Shown in pieces: positions 32,657-40,398 of a stretch of DNA of 40,398 nt. A model generated the notes under the pieces. The model was not told where the DNA came from, searched no databases, and was given only the letters and a program-made list of their open reading frames with translations. The first letter of the stretch is position 1. The number at the start of each line of letters is the position of its first letter. A program made the position numbers and the translations under genes. Source of the DNA: Mesonia mobilis DSM 19841 (lineage in GTDB: Bacteria > Bacteroidota > Bacteroidia > Flavobacteriales > Flavobacteriaceae); NCBI RefSeq assembly GCF_000423405.1, contig NZ_KE384014.1:101529-141926 (forward strand), written 5' to 3'.

Positions 32657-33376
32657 TTGAAGAAAAATTTATTCATACTACTAATTTTAGTAACCGGATT
32701 TGCACAAGCTCAAGTTCGTCACCAGTTGGTGAATAGCAAAACAAGCGTGAAGCCAAAAGAACTAAAGAAAGAGCAAGACACTTCTGCTTTAGATTCTACC
32801 GAGCATAAGCAATTTATGGTTATTGATGATAAGGTGATGGAAACCATCGATCTTGATGAGGTATTTTTGGTAGGACCTTATAAGTTTAAAAGTCGTTACG
32901 AACGTAGAAGGTATTTAATTCTTCAGAAAAAAACCAGACACGTTTGGCCATATGCGGTCATGGCTTCTGAACGTTTAACAGAACTTAATGAACGTTTAAA
33001 TAAAATTGAATCGAAATCGAAGCGAAAGAAATATACTAAAATCGTTCAGAATTATATTGAAGATGAATTTACCGAAGAGCTAAAAAAGCTTACGAAAACT
33101 GAAGGGCAAATTTTAGTGAAATTAATGTATCGCCAAACAGGCACCACAACTTTTGATATTGTAAAAGATCTTAAAAGTGGTTGGCGTGCCTTTTGGTATA
33201 ACACGACAGCAAGTCTTTTTAATATTTCTTTAAAAGAAGAATTTCATCCCGAAGAAGTCGAAGAAGATTATTTAATTGAACATATTCTGCGCAGAAACTT
33301 TCAAAAAGATCAATTAAATAAGCAAGAACCCGCTATTGAAATTGACTTTTTGAAAGCTGTTGAAAAGTGGCAGTAA
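32657..33376 (+). CDS. Exported DUF4294-domain protein
   Basis: A 239-aa Bacteroidota protein of unknown function. It has a signal peptide (about 1-18, ending AQAQ), an Lys/Asp-rich linker, and the DUF4294 domain at about 60-200 (VMETIDLDEVFLVGPYKFKS, RRYLILQKKTRHVWPYA, TKTEGQILVKLMYRQTG and LKSGWRAFWYN). The start is TTG at 32657: LKKNLFILLILVTGF is a complete signal peptide and no ATG fits. A TAATTTTG -7 box lies at 32604-32611. Its stop is three bases from the stop of the convergent OmpA-family gene, leaving no room for a separate terminator. Confidence 0.85.
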   Translation: MKKNLFILLILVTGFAQAQVRHQLVNSKTSVKPKELKKEQDTSALDSTEHKQFMVIDDKVMETIDLDEVFLVGPYKFKSRYERRRYLILQKKTRHVWPYAVMASERLTELNERLNKIESKSKRKKYTKIVQNYIEDEFTEELKKLTKTEGQILVKLMYRQTGTTTFDIVKDLKSGWRAFWYNTTASLFNISLKEEFHPEEVEEDYLIEHILRRNFQKDQLNKQEPAIEIDFLKAVEKWQ

Positions 33377-33379
33377 TTT

Positions 33380-35425
33380 CTAATTAAAGCTTTTAATTAC
33401 AAATTCACACCTTCTGTTAATTTCGTGCTGTTCTTCGGTGCAAGAATCTTCTGTTTCACAATGAATAATAGGTTGCGTTTCGCCATAACCTACCGCTTTG
33501 AGTCTTTCGAGGTTAATTCCGTTTTCATTAAAATATTCCATCACAGCATCAGATCTTTTTTGCGAAAGCTCTAAGTTATAGTTGTTATTTCCTCGAATAT
33601 CGGTATGCGTTCCAATTTCAATTTTCATTTTTGGATATTTTTGGAGAAGCGCAATTACTTTGTTAAGTGTTTTACGAGATTCTTTTCTTATATACCATAA
33701 ATCGTAATCAAAATAAATAGGTTCTGTTTCTATAAAAGTCTTGTCGTTTTTGGTAACAATACTCGGTTCGTTATTAATAATTTGTTTTACTTTTTCTTGT
33801 TGAGCTTTTTCTTGTTCAATTTTTTGCTGTTGTAAACGCTCTTTTTCACGATCTAATTCTTGTTGTTTACGTTCAGCAATTGCTTTTTCGCTTAGCAAAT
33901 AAAGTTCGGCAAGATTTTCTTTTTTACGTTGTGAAGAAGTATTGAAAGATTTTTCATCTTTGGTGTACTTTTTTTTGGTGGCTATAACTTGAAATGAAGA
34001 ACTACAATTTATTTTAAAAGAAAAAGCTCCTGTAGCATCAGTGGTTAAACTATCGATGGCGATTTCATTTTCAAACAAAACAACTTTAGCATTGGTGAGT
34101 AGTTCTTGAGTGGTTTTATCAAAAACTTTTCCTTTTAAAAACTGGTAACAATCTTCGATAATTAAAGGCTTAGTTTCGTGAATTTGATAAATATCGTCAC
34201 TTCCTTTTCCTGAAGGTCGGTTAGAAGAAAAGAAACCGTCTTTGGTTTTTGGATCCATATAAAAAGCAAAATCGTCGTAACTCGAATTTAAAGGTAAACC
34301 AACATTGTCTGGTTTTTGAAATCCGTTTGCAGTAGGTTTGGCGATAAATACATCGAGTAAACCAAAACCGGGATGACCGTTTGAAGAAAAATAAAGATTT
34401 CCTTCAGCATCAATAAAAGGGAATTGTTCTTTTTTAGGCGTATTGATAAGCTTTCCTAAGTTTTGTGGTGAAGTAAAATCGCTCGTATTTACTTGATAAA
34501 TATCGAAACCACCAAAACCGCCGGGTTTGTTTGATGCAAAATAAAGTGTTTTGCCATCGTTGCTTAATGCGGGATGCTCACAAGAATAATTTTTATTGTT
34601 GAAAGGAAGCAAGGTAATGTTGGTCCACTTTTCATTTTCTAATTGAGCGCTGTAAATTTGAAGTTGCGTAACTTTTGCGGTGTCTTTCTCCTTTTTACCA
34701 TCTAAATAATTATTTCGGGTGAAAAAAACCGTCTTTCCGTCTTTGGTGAAAACTGCGTTGCTCTCATGAAGTTTGGTTGTTAATTCTTCCGCAAAAAGTT
34801 TTGAATTCTCTGTTTCTAAACTATCGGAAGGAATGCTGTAAAGGTTTAAATAAGGAAGATTGTTCCAATAATAAATTTTAGCAAAAAGCCCTTTTTGTTC
34901 TTTGGTAGAAGAAATTAAAACTTGATCCTGATAAACTCCGCTGAAAAATTCAGACTTCTCAGTATTTAACGGTAAATTTTTTAAGGTGTAGCGTTCGCCA
35001 ATGGCTTCAACATTTTCCAAATAAACTAAGGATTGTAGGTAATTATTTTTTTCTGAAGCTTCAAGCAAATGATTTTGAAAAACAGTATCGGCCAATTCAT
35101 ATTTCTTTTGGGCTTTTAAGCTTTGGTAGTATTTAAAAATATGCGCATCATCCATTAATTCTTTACTATTCTTCAGCAAAAACCGAAACCACTTTTCAGC
35201 ATTTTTAAAATCGAACGTATAGAAGTAAGCATTTGCCAAATTTCTTATTGAATTGGCTTCAGATTTTCGAGTGATCGCTTCTTCATATAAAGGAATAGCT
35301 TTAGAATAATAGGTTCTTTCAAAATATTTATCGGCCTGTTGAATAGAAAAATCTTGCGCGTTCGCTTGAAATGTTGGCAAGCTAAAAATGATCAATAAGA
35401 AGTATAGTAAGAGTTTTTTCATCAT
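33380..35425 (-). CDS. OmpA-family protein with TPR and PD40 repeats (PorE-like)
   Basis: A 681-aa envelope protein. It has a signal peptide (1-23), TPR-like helices (about 28-140, ADKYFERTYYSKAIPLYEEA), a beta-propeller of PD40/WD40-like repeats (about 190-425, with repeated LYFASNKPGGFGGFDIYQV and FFSSNRPSGKGSDDIYQI-type blades), a carboxypeptidase regulatory-like Ig domain (KGKVFDKTTQELLTNAKVVL), a charged coiled coil (about 515-550) and a C-terminal OmpA peptidoglycan-binding domain (EIGTHTDIRGNNNYNLELSQ...RR). The same order occurs in PorE of the type IX system. It follows the PorP/SprF gene by six bases, so it probably anchors or assists that secretion unit. PorE itself or a paralogue cannot be told apart here. 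Confidence 0.9.
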   Translation of the reverse strand: MMKKLLLYFLLIIFSLPTFQANAQDFSIQQADKYFERTYYSKAIPLYEEAITRKSEANSIRNLANAYFYTFDFKNAEKWFRFLLKNSKELMDDAHIFKYYQSLKAQKKYELADTVFQNHLLEASEKNNYLQSLVYLENVEAIGERYTLKNLPLNTEKSEFFSGVYQDQVLISSTKEQKGLFAKIYYWNNLPYLNLYSIPSDSLETENSKLFAEELTTKLHESNAVFTKDGKTVFFTRNNYLDGKKEKDTAKVTQLQIYSAQLENEKWTNITLLPFNNKNYSCEHPALSNDGKTLYFASNKPGGFGGFDIYQVNTSDFTSPQNLGKLINTPKKEQFPFIDAEGNLYFSSNGHPGFGLLDVFIAKPTANGFQKPDNVGLPLNSSYDDFAFYMDPKTKDGFFSSNRPSGKGSDDIYQIHETKPLIIEDCYQFLKGKVFDKTTQELLTNAKVVLFENEIAIDSLTTDATGAFSFKINCSSSFQVIATKKKYTKDEKSFNTSSQRKKENLAELYLLSEKAIAERKQQELDREKERLQQQKIEQEKAQQEKVKQIINNEPSIVTKNDKTFIETEPIYFDYDLWYIRKESRKTLNKVIALLQKYPKMKIEIGTHTDIRGNNNYNLELSQKRSDAVMEYFNENGINLERLKAVGYGETQPIIHCETEDSCTEEQHEINRRCEFVIKSFN

Positions 35426-35431
35426 AAAGAT

Positions 35432-36364
35432 TTAAAAGAAACGAGGCGATTTGTTGTGACCTTTAAACAAGTCTAAATTATAAAGAAGGAAAATCTCGTG
35501 GGTTCCGCTGGTGTAATTTCCTAAGTTGGTAGTGGTATAATCGTAGGCATACCCAAATTTAAGGTTGGTCGTAATACCAATACTCATTAAAGCACTTATA
35601 GAGTCGTCGTAGCGATAAGAAACTCCGGCTTCAAATCTATTTAGGTATAAAACGTTAGCAGAAAGATCGACCATCGCAGAAGAACCGGCAACAGTTCTTA
35701 ATAAAAAGGAAGGCTTCACTTTTAGACTTTGTGAAACTTTAAATACATAACCACCGGTTAAATATAGATGAATTTCTTCGCCACCAATACTTTGAATACC
35801 ATTAGCATCGTTTAAATGTTTACTCTGTAAAAAATTGGGAGTCGATAAACCTAAATAATAGTTATTGGTAAATAAAAATGCTCCGGCTCCTAAAGTTGGG
35901 TAGATTTCATTGATGTTTTGACTGTACGCAGGATCTGTGCTTGCATCGCCACTTTCTAGTCTAAATCTTGAAAAATCTGTATTTAAAAATGTAGCTCCGG
36001 CTTTAAGACCTAAAGAGATTTTTGTTTTTTCTGAAATTTTTAAAATGTATGCCAGATCTGCGGTAACATTATTTTCTTTAAGCGCGTCTTCGCCAATTTC
36101 ATCATTTACAAAAGAAACTCCTGCTTCTAGTTTACTGCTTAAAGGTAAATGAGAAAAGAAAGAGTATGTTGTTGGGTTACCGATCACATCGACCCATTGT
36201 TTGCGAAAAAAAGCACCAAAATGTAACGTCTCGGGTGTGTCGTTTACATAACCCGGATTAATGATTTTTTGGTTATACATATAATGAGTAAACTCAGGAT
36301 CTTGTTGAGCAAATAGGTTGAGGCAACTCACAAAAGCGATAAGCGTAAGTAATTTTATTTTCAT
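35432..36364 (-). CDS. PorP/SprF-family type IX secretion membrane protein
   Basis: A 310-aa outer-membrane beta-barrel. It has a signal peptide (1-19, ending LFAQ) and the family opening QDPEFTHYMYNQKIINPGY, then FFRKQWVDVIGNPTTYSF and paired amphipathic strands ending YNLDLFKGHNKSPRFF. In F. johnsoniae, SprF and its paralogues are needed to secrete particular type B CTD proteins encoded next to them. Here the gene sits 14 bp after a type B CTD gene and six bases before a PorE-like gene, which fits a dedicated secretion partner. The large number of paralogues in such genomes prevents a firm symbol. Confidence 0.93.
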   Translation of the reverse strand: MKIKLLTLIAFVSCLNLFAQQDPEFTHYMYNQKIINPGYVNDTPETLHFGAFFRKQWVDVIGNPTTYSFFSHLPLSSKLEAGVSFVNDEIGEDALKENNVTADLAYILKISEKTKISLGLKAGATFLNTDFSRFRLESGDASTDPAYSQNINEIYPTLGAGAFLFTNNYYLGLSTPNFLQSKHLNDANGIQSIGGEEIHLYLTGGYVFKVSQSLKVKPSFLLRTVAGSSAMVDLSANVLYLNRFEAGVSYRYDDSISALMSIGITTNLKFGYAYDYTTTNLGNYTSGTHEIFLLYNLDLFKGHNKSPRFF

Positions 36365-36378
36365 CTATAATTTTTTAA

Positions 36379-38988
36379 TTATCTATTTAGATATAATCTT
36401 CCTTGTTGCGGAGCAATATTGTTTTTGTTGAAGTTGACGATATAAAAATAGACTCCGTTAGGCACCAAACCATCAGCTAGAACTAAATCGCTTTCTGCTT
36501 CACCATTCCAATGAGGGCGATTAATATCGCCTTCATATAAAAGTTTGCCATATCGATTATAAATTTCGAAAGTATAATCGGGATAAATATATTCGATATC
36601 GGGAATGCGAAACACATCATTTATTCCGTCGTTATTAGGAGAAAAAGCATCTGGAATAAAAAAGTCGTAATTTCCGTCGCAAGCGGTGAGTGAAACGTTA
36701 ACTTCTAAGGCATCGATCGCTTCACAATTGATAACCGAATCGTAGGTGTAAGCATAATAAGTTGCTGTTTCAGAAAGTGGCGTGTCGTTTGCTAATAAAT
36801 TCCCATTTTGGTCATACCAATTGAGTTGGTATTGATTGTATTGCTGAGTATTTGCACTTAAATCTAAAAGAGTAGGTTCGTCTGCACCACAAAATTGATC
36901 TCCGTCAGGAATTAGTGTAGCCACAGGAACTTGATTAATAAGAACACTAACCGGTGTTTTTAAAGAGTAACAACCATTGGTGTCAATTTGCGCTACCCAA
37001 TAAGTTCCATTGGTAAGAAGTGTATCGGCTGATAGTGGTATTTCACTATTTTCTGAATCGTACCAAAATATGTTCGGAAGATTAGGAGTTAAGTCTGATA
37101 CCTGTGCTGCATCGACTTCACAAAACTCTTGCAAAGCCGGAGTGTCTGGCGCATCGGGTAGCGGAAAAACTTCAAAAGTAAAATCGACATTTGTAACTGT
37201 GGAACATCCTGTTTCTGCATTGGTAAGTTCGTGAATGGTTAAAGTAGTTACTCCAGAATTATTGAGTAAGCTTGAAGGTAATAACAATTCACCATTTGCA
37301 TTGTTTACAGTTATGGTTTCAATTTGATTGTTTGCAATATTAGCTCCGGTTAAAGAGTAGTCGATTTCTAATTGATCAATTCCGGTAAGATTACTTAAGG
37401 CAGCAATCGCATCGTCTCCCAAACATATATTTTCCATTGCTATGATCACGAAAGGGTCTGGGTTTTCAAAAATTTCAAATTCAAAATTAAGATCGGTAGG
37501 AGTAGTTACACATCCATTGATGGTCGTAATTTTTGTGATTTCTAATTCATTTGTTCCTGAATTAGGAAGTAAATTCCCTGGAATTTGAAGTGAAGATGAT
37601 CCACTTAAAAAATTTAATGTGACATTGGTTGCGGTAAAATTATTCGCTCCAGAAATATTGTAGTCTATAATTAGGTCTTCATTTAAGTTGCTATTTTCAA
37701 TATCAAAATCGATAAGAAGATCTTCACCTAAACAAATATCTGGAATATCAATGACGATATCGTCTTCAAAAATGGGATAGATTTCAAAAGTTTCTTCCAG
37801 GTCATAAAGAAGTTGACATATAATATTATTAGGATCACTAAAAATTTCAAAGTCGGTTACTTCGATCGTATATATTCCGGGAGTTGGAGCAAAGGTGTTC
37901 GGAAGGCTAAAATTTTCCGGATCATTTAAGGAGATTTGTGTGGTAATTCCGCTTAAACTTACCGGTCCGTTAACATCGTAAGTAATATTAAAAATGTTAC
38001 TTGGTAGATCGTTTAAATTAGGAAGTCCGTTTATAGTTGCTTGAATAGGGAAACCACTAACATCATTCTCGCAAATTGATTCGACCTCTAATACGGCATC
38101 AGAAAAATCTAATTGTCTTCTAATTTGAATGATTACCGTAAAAGTTTGGAATTCACAAATAGGATGGTCAGGAATTGCAGTTCTACTGAAGCTATAAACA
38201 CCGTAACCAAAATTATTAAAGATATTTTGGATGTCTATAATTGTATCGGTGGTTCCGTTAATTTCATTTGTTCCATTATTATCACTCCAATAACCATTAG
38301 AAGAAGAAGCCGAAATGTAACTGTTTAAATCTACATTAGTATGATTCGCTATTTCGTCTAAACCACAAACTTCATACTCGACAACTCCTGCCGGAGTAGG
38401 GAGTGGGTGTACCGTTAATTCAACAGTAACTGTACTCATTGCACACGTATTTTGCGATGGTACATTATAAGTAAAAGTGTAAGTGCCTACACCTTGTACC
38501 GTTGCATCATAAATATTGTTAGTTAAAGCTCCCGTATTACTTACATCTACCCAAGTTCCATTTAGATGAGGATTGGGATTACTACTTATAAACTGAAATA
38601 AATTTACACTGATATCGTTTTCACAAGCATTCGCACTAAAATTATCCTCACCGGCATAACCTCCTATTATAAGTGTTAAGGTTGAAGATGTATCTGTGCA
38701 ATTACTATTACTAATAGAATAAGTATAAGTGAAAACACCACTTTGGTTAATTTGCCAGATATTAATCTCATCTTGACTATCATTCGTAAAAACACCTAGA
38801 TTACTATTGTCTGTCCAAGTACCGCCACTATCAGGACTTCCGCTTAAAGCATTAAACAAATTAAAATTTTGATTATTAGTATCGGCATAATTGCAAATAG
38901 TAATCGTAGTATCTTGACCGGCGCATTGTCCAAACGCAGAAAATTTTACTAATAGGAGGACTATTAGTAGAGAGTAAGCTTTAATCAT
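36379..38988 (-). CDS. Secreted adhesin-like protein with a type B (CHU_C) C-terminal signal
   Basis: An 869-aa protein with a signal peptide (1-20, ending AFGQC) and a type B gliding-motility CTD: FFIPDAFSPNNDGINDVFRI, then FEIYNRYGKLLYEG, WNGE and NGVYFYIV, ending GRLYLNR. The body is a chain of immunoglobulin/HYR-like modules with paired Cys (ITICNYAD..., SANACENDIS, MSTVTVELTV, ICENDVSG, ICLGEDLL, ICLGDDAI, FCEVDAAQ, FCGADEPT). Two neighbouring modules beginning IPDICLGEDL and MENICLGDDA are clearly related copies. No enzyme motif was seen, so a surface adhesin or matrix role is likely. It heads the operon with its PorP/SprF and PorE-like partners. Confidence 0.9.
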   Translation of the reverse strand: MIKAYSLLIVLLLVKFSAFGQCAGQDTTITICNYADTNNQNFNLFNALSGSPDSGGTWTDNSNLGVFTNDSQDEINIWQINQSGVFTYTYSISNSNCTDTSSTLTLIIGGYAGEDNFSANACENDISVNLFQFISSNPNPHLNGTWVDVSNTGALTNNIYDATVQGVGTYTFTYNVPSQNTCAMSTVTVELTVHPLPTPAGVVEYEVCGLDEIANHTNVDLNSYISASSSNGYWSDNNGTNEINGTTDTIIDIQNIFNNFGYGVYSFSRTAIPDHPICEFQTFTVIIQIRRQLDFSDAVLEVESICENDVSGFPIQATINGLPNLNDLPSNIFNITYDVNGPVSLSGITTQISLNDPENFSLPNTFAPTPGIYTIEVTDFEIFSDPNNIICQLLYDLEETFEIYPIFEDDIVIDIPDICLGEDLLIDFDIENSNLNEDLIIDYNISGANNFTATNVTLNFLSGSSSLQIPGNLLPNSGTNELEITKITTINGCVTTPTDLNFEFEIFENPDPFVIIAMENICLGDDAIAALSNLTGIDQLEIDYSLTGANIANNQIETITVNNANGELLLPSSLLNNSGVTTLTIHELTNAETGCSTVTNVDFTFEVFPLPDAPDTPALQEFCEVDAAQVSDLTPNLPNIFWYDSENSEIPLSADTLLTNGTYWVAQIDTNGCYSLKTPVSVLINQVPVATLIPDGDQFCGADEPTLLDLSANTQQYNQYQLNWYDQNGNLLANDTPLSETATYYAYTYDSVINCEAIDALEVNVSLTACDGNYDFFIPDAFSPNNDGINDVFRIPDIEYIYPDYTFEIYNRYGKLLYEGDINRPHWNGEAESDLVLADGLVPNGVYFYIVNFNKNNIAPQQGRLYLNR

Positions 38989-39010
38989 TCTAACGGTTTA
39001 AGTGTATAGA

Positions 39011-39040
39011 CGAATATAGTATTTTATTTTACTATAACAA
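39011..39040 (-). promoter_or_regulatory. Promoter of the type B CTD operon
   Basis: On the minus strand TTG (39040-39038), 19 nt, then TATATTCG (39018-39011), one base from TAnnTTTG. The start would be about 15 nt before the ATG at 38988. Confidence 0.5.
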
Positions 39041-39248
39041 TTAAAATTATAAAATCCCCCATTTTGTCATTAACTAACTAATATAATTTCGTAGCTCCAT
39101 TGCAGCCTTATCGCGATTTTGCGATTCGTTTTGGTATAGTTTGGGATTTCTTTCTGTAATTCTCAAAATAATTTTCTGATCTAACTAACTGTTCGTTTGG
39201 TGTTTGAGTTGCATTATTAAAAAAACTTTAAATAAAGTTGAAGAAAAG
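39041..39248. other. Intergenic region between the adhesin operon and the rRNA promoters
   Basis: No gene seen. It holds a small TCGCGATTTTGCGA palindrome near 39110 and becomes A/T-rich (AAAAAAACTTTAAATAAAGTT) just before promoter P1, a possible UP-like element. Confidence 0.5.
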
Positions 39249-39281
39249 TTTGTTTATGAGAGAAAAACAGACGTATATTTG
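39249..39281 (+). promoter_or_regulatory. rRNA promoter P1
   Basis: TTTG (39249-39252), 21 nt, TATATTTG (39274-39281). The transcribed part soon contains GTTCATTG (39305-39312), also found after P2 and before 16S. Confidence 0.7.
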
Positions 39282-39407
39282 CAGCCGCTTTGAGAGGGAG
39301 CGATGTTCATTGTAAAGTTAGACTGGAGTTGAGTTTATGGCGGTTTGGGAGAGTATGGATTACTTAAAAGAAGCTGAAAAAATAAATTAAAAAAACTTCA
39401 TTTTTTA

Positions 39408-39438
39408 CTTGCTAGTAAATAAAAAGGTTTTACATTTG
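39408..39438 (+). promoter_or_regulatory. rRNA promoter P2
   Basis: CTTG (39408-39411), 19 nt, TACATTTG (39431-39438), preceded by AAAAAAACTTCA and followed by GTTCATTG at 39463-39470. Its -7 box is 157 bp after that of P1. Confidence 0.75.
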
Positions 39439-39560
39439 CGTCCGCTTTCAGAAAGAAGCTAAGTTCATTGAGAAGGGTTGGGATTTTTGAGTTTTGGAGA
39501 TAAAGTTTGTATCTTGTGAGGCTGAAAAATAAAAAAAAAATGAAAAAACTTTAATTTTTA

Positions 39561-39591
39561 TTTGTTGAATTAAAAATAAGTTTTACATTTG
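39561..39591 (+). promoter_or_regulatory. rRNA promoter P3
   Basis: TTTG (39561-39564), 19 nt, TACATTTG (39584-39591), preceded by AAAAAACTTTA. It is 153 bp after P2 and about 278 bp before 16S, so it is the nearest start for the pre-rRNA. Confidence 0.75.
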
Positions 39592-39643
39592 CACCCGCAA
39601 ATGCAGAAAGCGTTAAAGTTCTCAAAAAATTATGACAAGAAAA

Positions 39644-39692
39644 GCCGGGATGGCGCGATAGAGTTGAAGGTTCGAATCCTTTATTTTCGACA
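39644..39692 (+). other. tRNA-like fragment in the rRNA leader
   Basis: GCCGGGATGGCG resembles the 5' end of a class II tRNA, and GAAGG-TTCGAAT-CCTTT (39666-39682) is a full T arm with the TTCGAAT loop. It is followed by ATTTTCG-A-CA at the place of a 3' acceptor. The two acceptor halves do not pair, and there is no anticodon arm. It is a remnant or mimic, not a working tRNA. Confidence 0.5.
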
Positions 39693-39726
39693 ACACGGAA
39701 GCTTTTAAAAGGGTGGAGGTAAAAGA

Positions 39727-39734
39727 GTTCATTG
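39727..39734 (+). promoter_or_regulatory. boxA-like element of the 16S leader
   Basis: GTTCATTG followed by AAG resembles the antitermination boxA (TGCTCTTTAACA in E. coli; GTTCTTTGA-like in Bacteroidota). It lies 142 bp before 16S and is the third copy of this motif in the region. Confidence 0.45.
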
Positions 39735-39868
39735 AAGTATTGATTGACAGTAAAAAACGAATTAAGGCTAAATAGCTAATTTTTAAATTTTGAGTCTTAC
39801 TTTATTAAATTAGAGTAAACGATAATTCCGAGTTGAAAATTAAGTATTGTAAATATATTTAAAAAACA

Positions 39869-40398
<530 letters not shown>

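Noticed and set aside
39644-39692. Functional tRNA gene before 16S
   Set aside because: No anticodon arm and unpaired acceptor halves.

Overview
The window looks like chromosomal DNA of a marine-type Flavobacteriaceae bacterium (Bacteroidota). It is AT-rich, and many promoters fit the Bacteroidota pattern (TTG near -33, TAnnTTTG near -7). It carries gliding genes (gldF, gldG), type IX secretion cargo with type A and type B C-terminal signals, a PorP/SprF protein, and a flavobacterial 16S rRNA 5' end. Genus cannot be fixed from what I can see; a Mesonia/Salegentibacter/Gramella-like organism is a guess.

Region 1 (1-9449) has the look of an integrated element. It holds a type II-C CRISPR-Cas locus (cas9-cas1-cas2 leftward, with a divergent tracrRNA gene upstream of cas9), an XRE repressor, a divergent protein with a degenerate nucleotidyltransferase-like half and a HEPN half, about 690 bp of gene-free DNA with two large inverted repeats, and an IntDOT-like tyrosine recombinase next to the 3' end of tRNA-Pro(GGG). 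No CRISPR repeats lie in the window; the array is expected beyond base 1.

Region 2 (9450-29551) is mostly housekeeping: a Bcr/CflA-like exporter, cell wall amidase, SanA, a sugar epimerase, guanine deaminase, a membrane protein/HTH pair behind an array of TTTAC half-sites, a large secreted type A CTD protein, an EEP-family hydrolase, MscS, Dps, DnaN, a SAM hydrolase-monooxygenase-gldF-gldG cluster, and phoH-purC. An exact 18-bp box sits at identical spacing ahead of dps and of a 103-codon gene of unknown role.

Region 3 (29552-38988) holds a REP-like inverted pair, topoisomerase IB, an M42 peptidase, a DUF4294 protein, and an operon of a type B CTD adhesin-like protein, its probable PorP/SprF partner and an OmpA/PD40 lipoprotein-like protein. 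Region 4 (38989-40398) is an rRNA operon control region with three tandem promoters about 155 bp apart and a tRNA-like fragment in the leader, followed by the first ~530 nt of 16S rRNA, cut by the window end.

The most noteworthy points are the tRNA-linked Cas9/HEPN element with a perfect 16-bp palindrome between cas9 and its tracrRNA, the 18-bp dps box, and the triplicated rrn promoter with its tRNA-like remnant.
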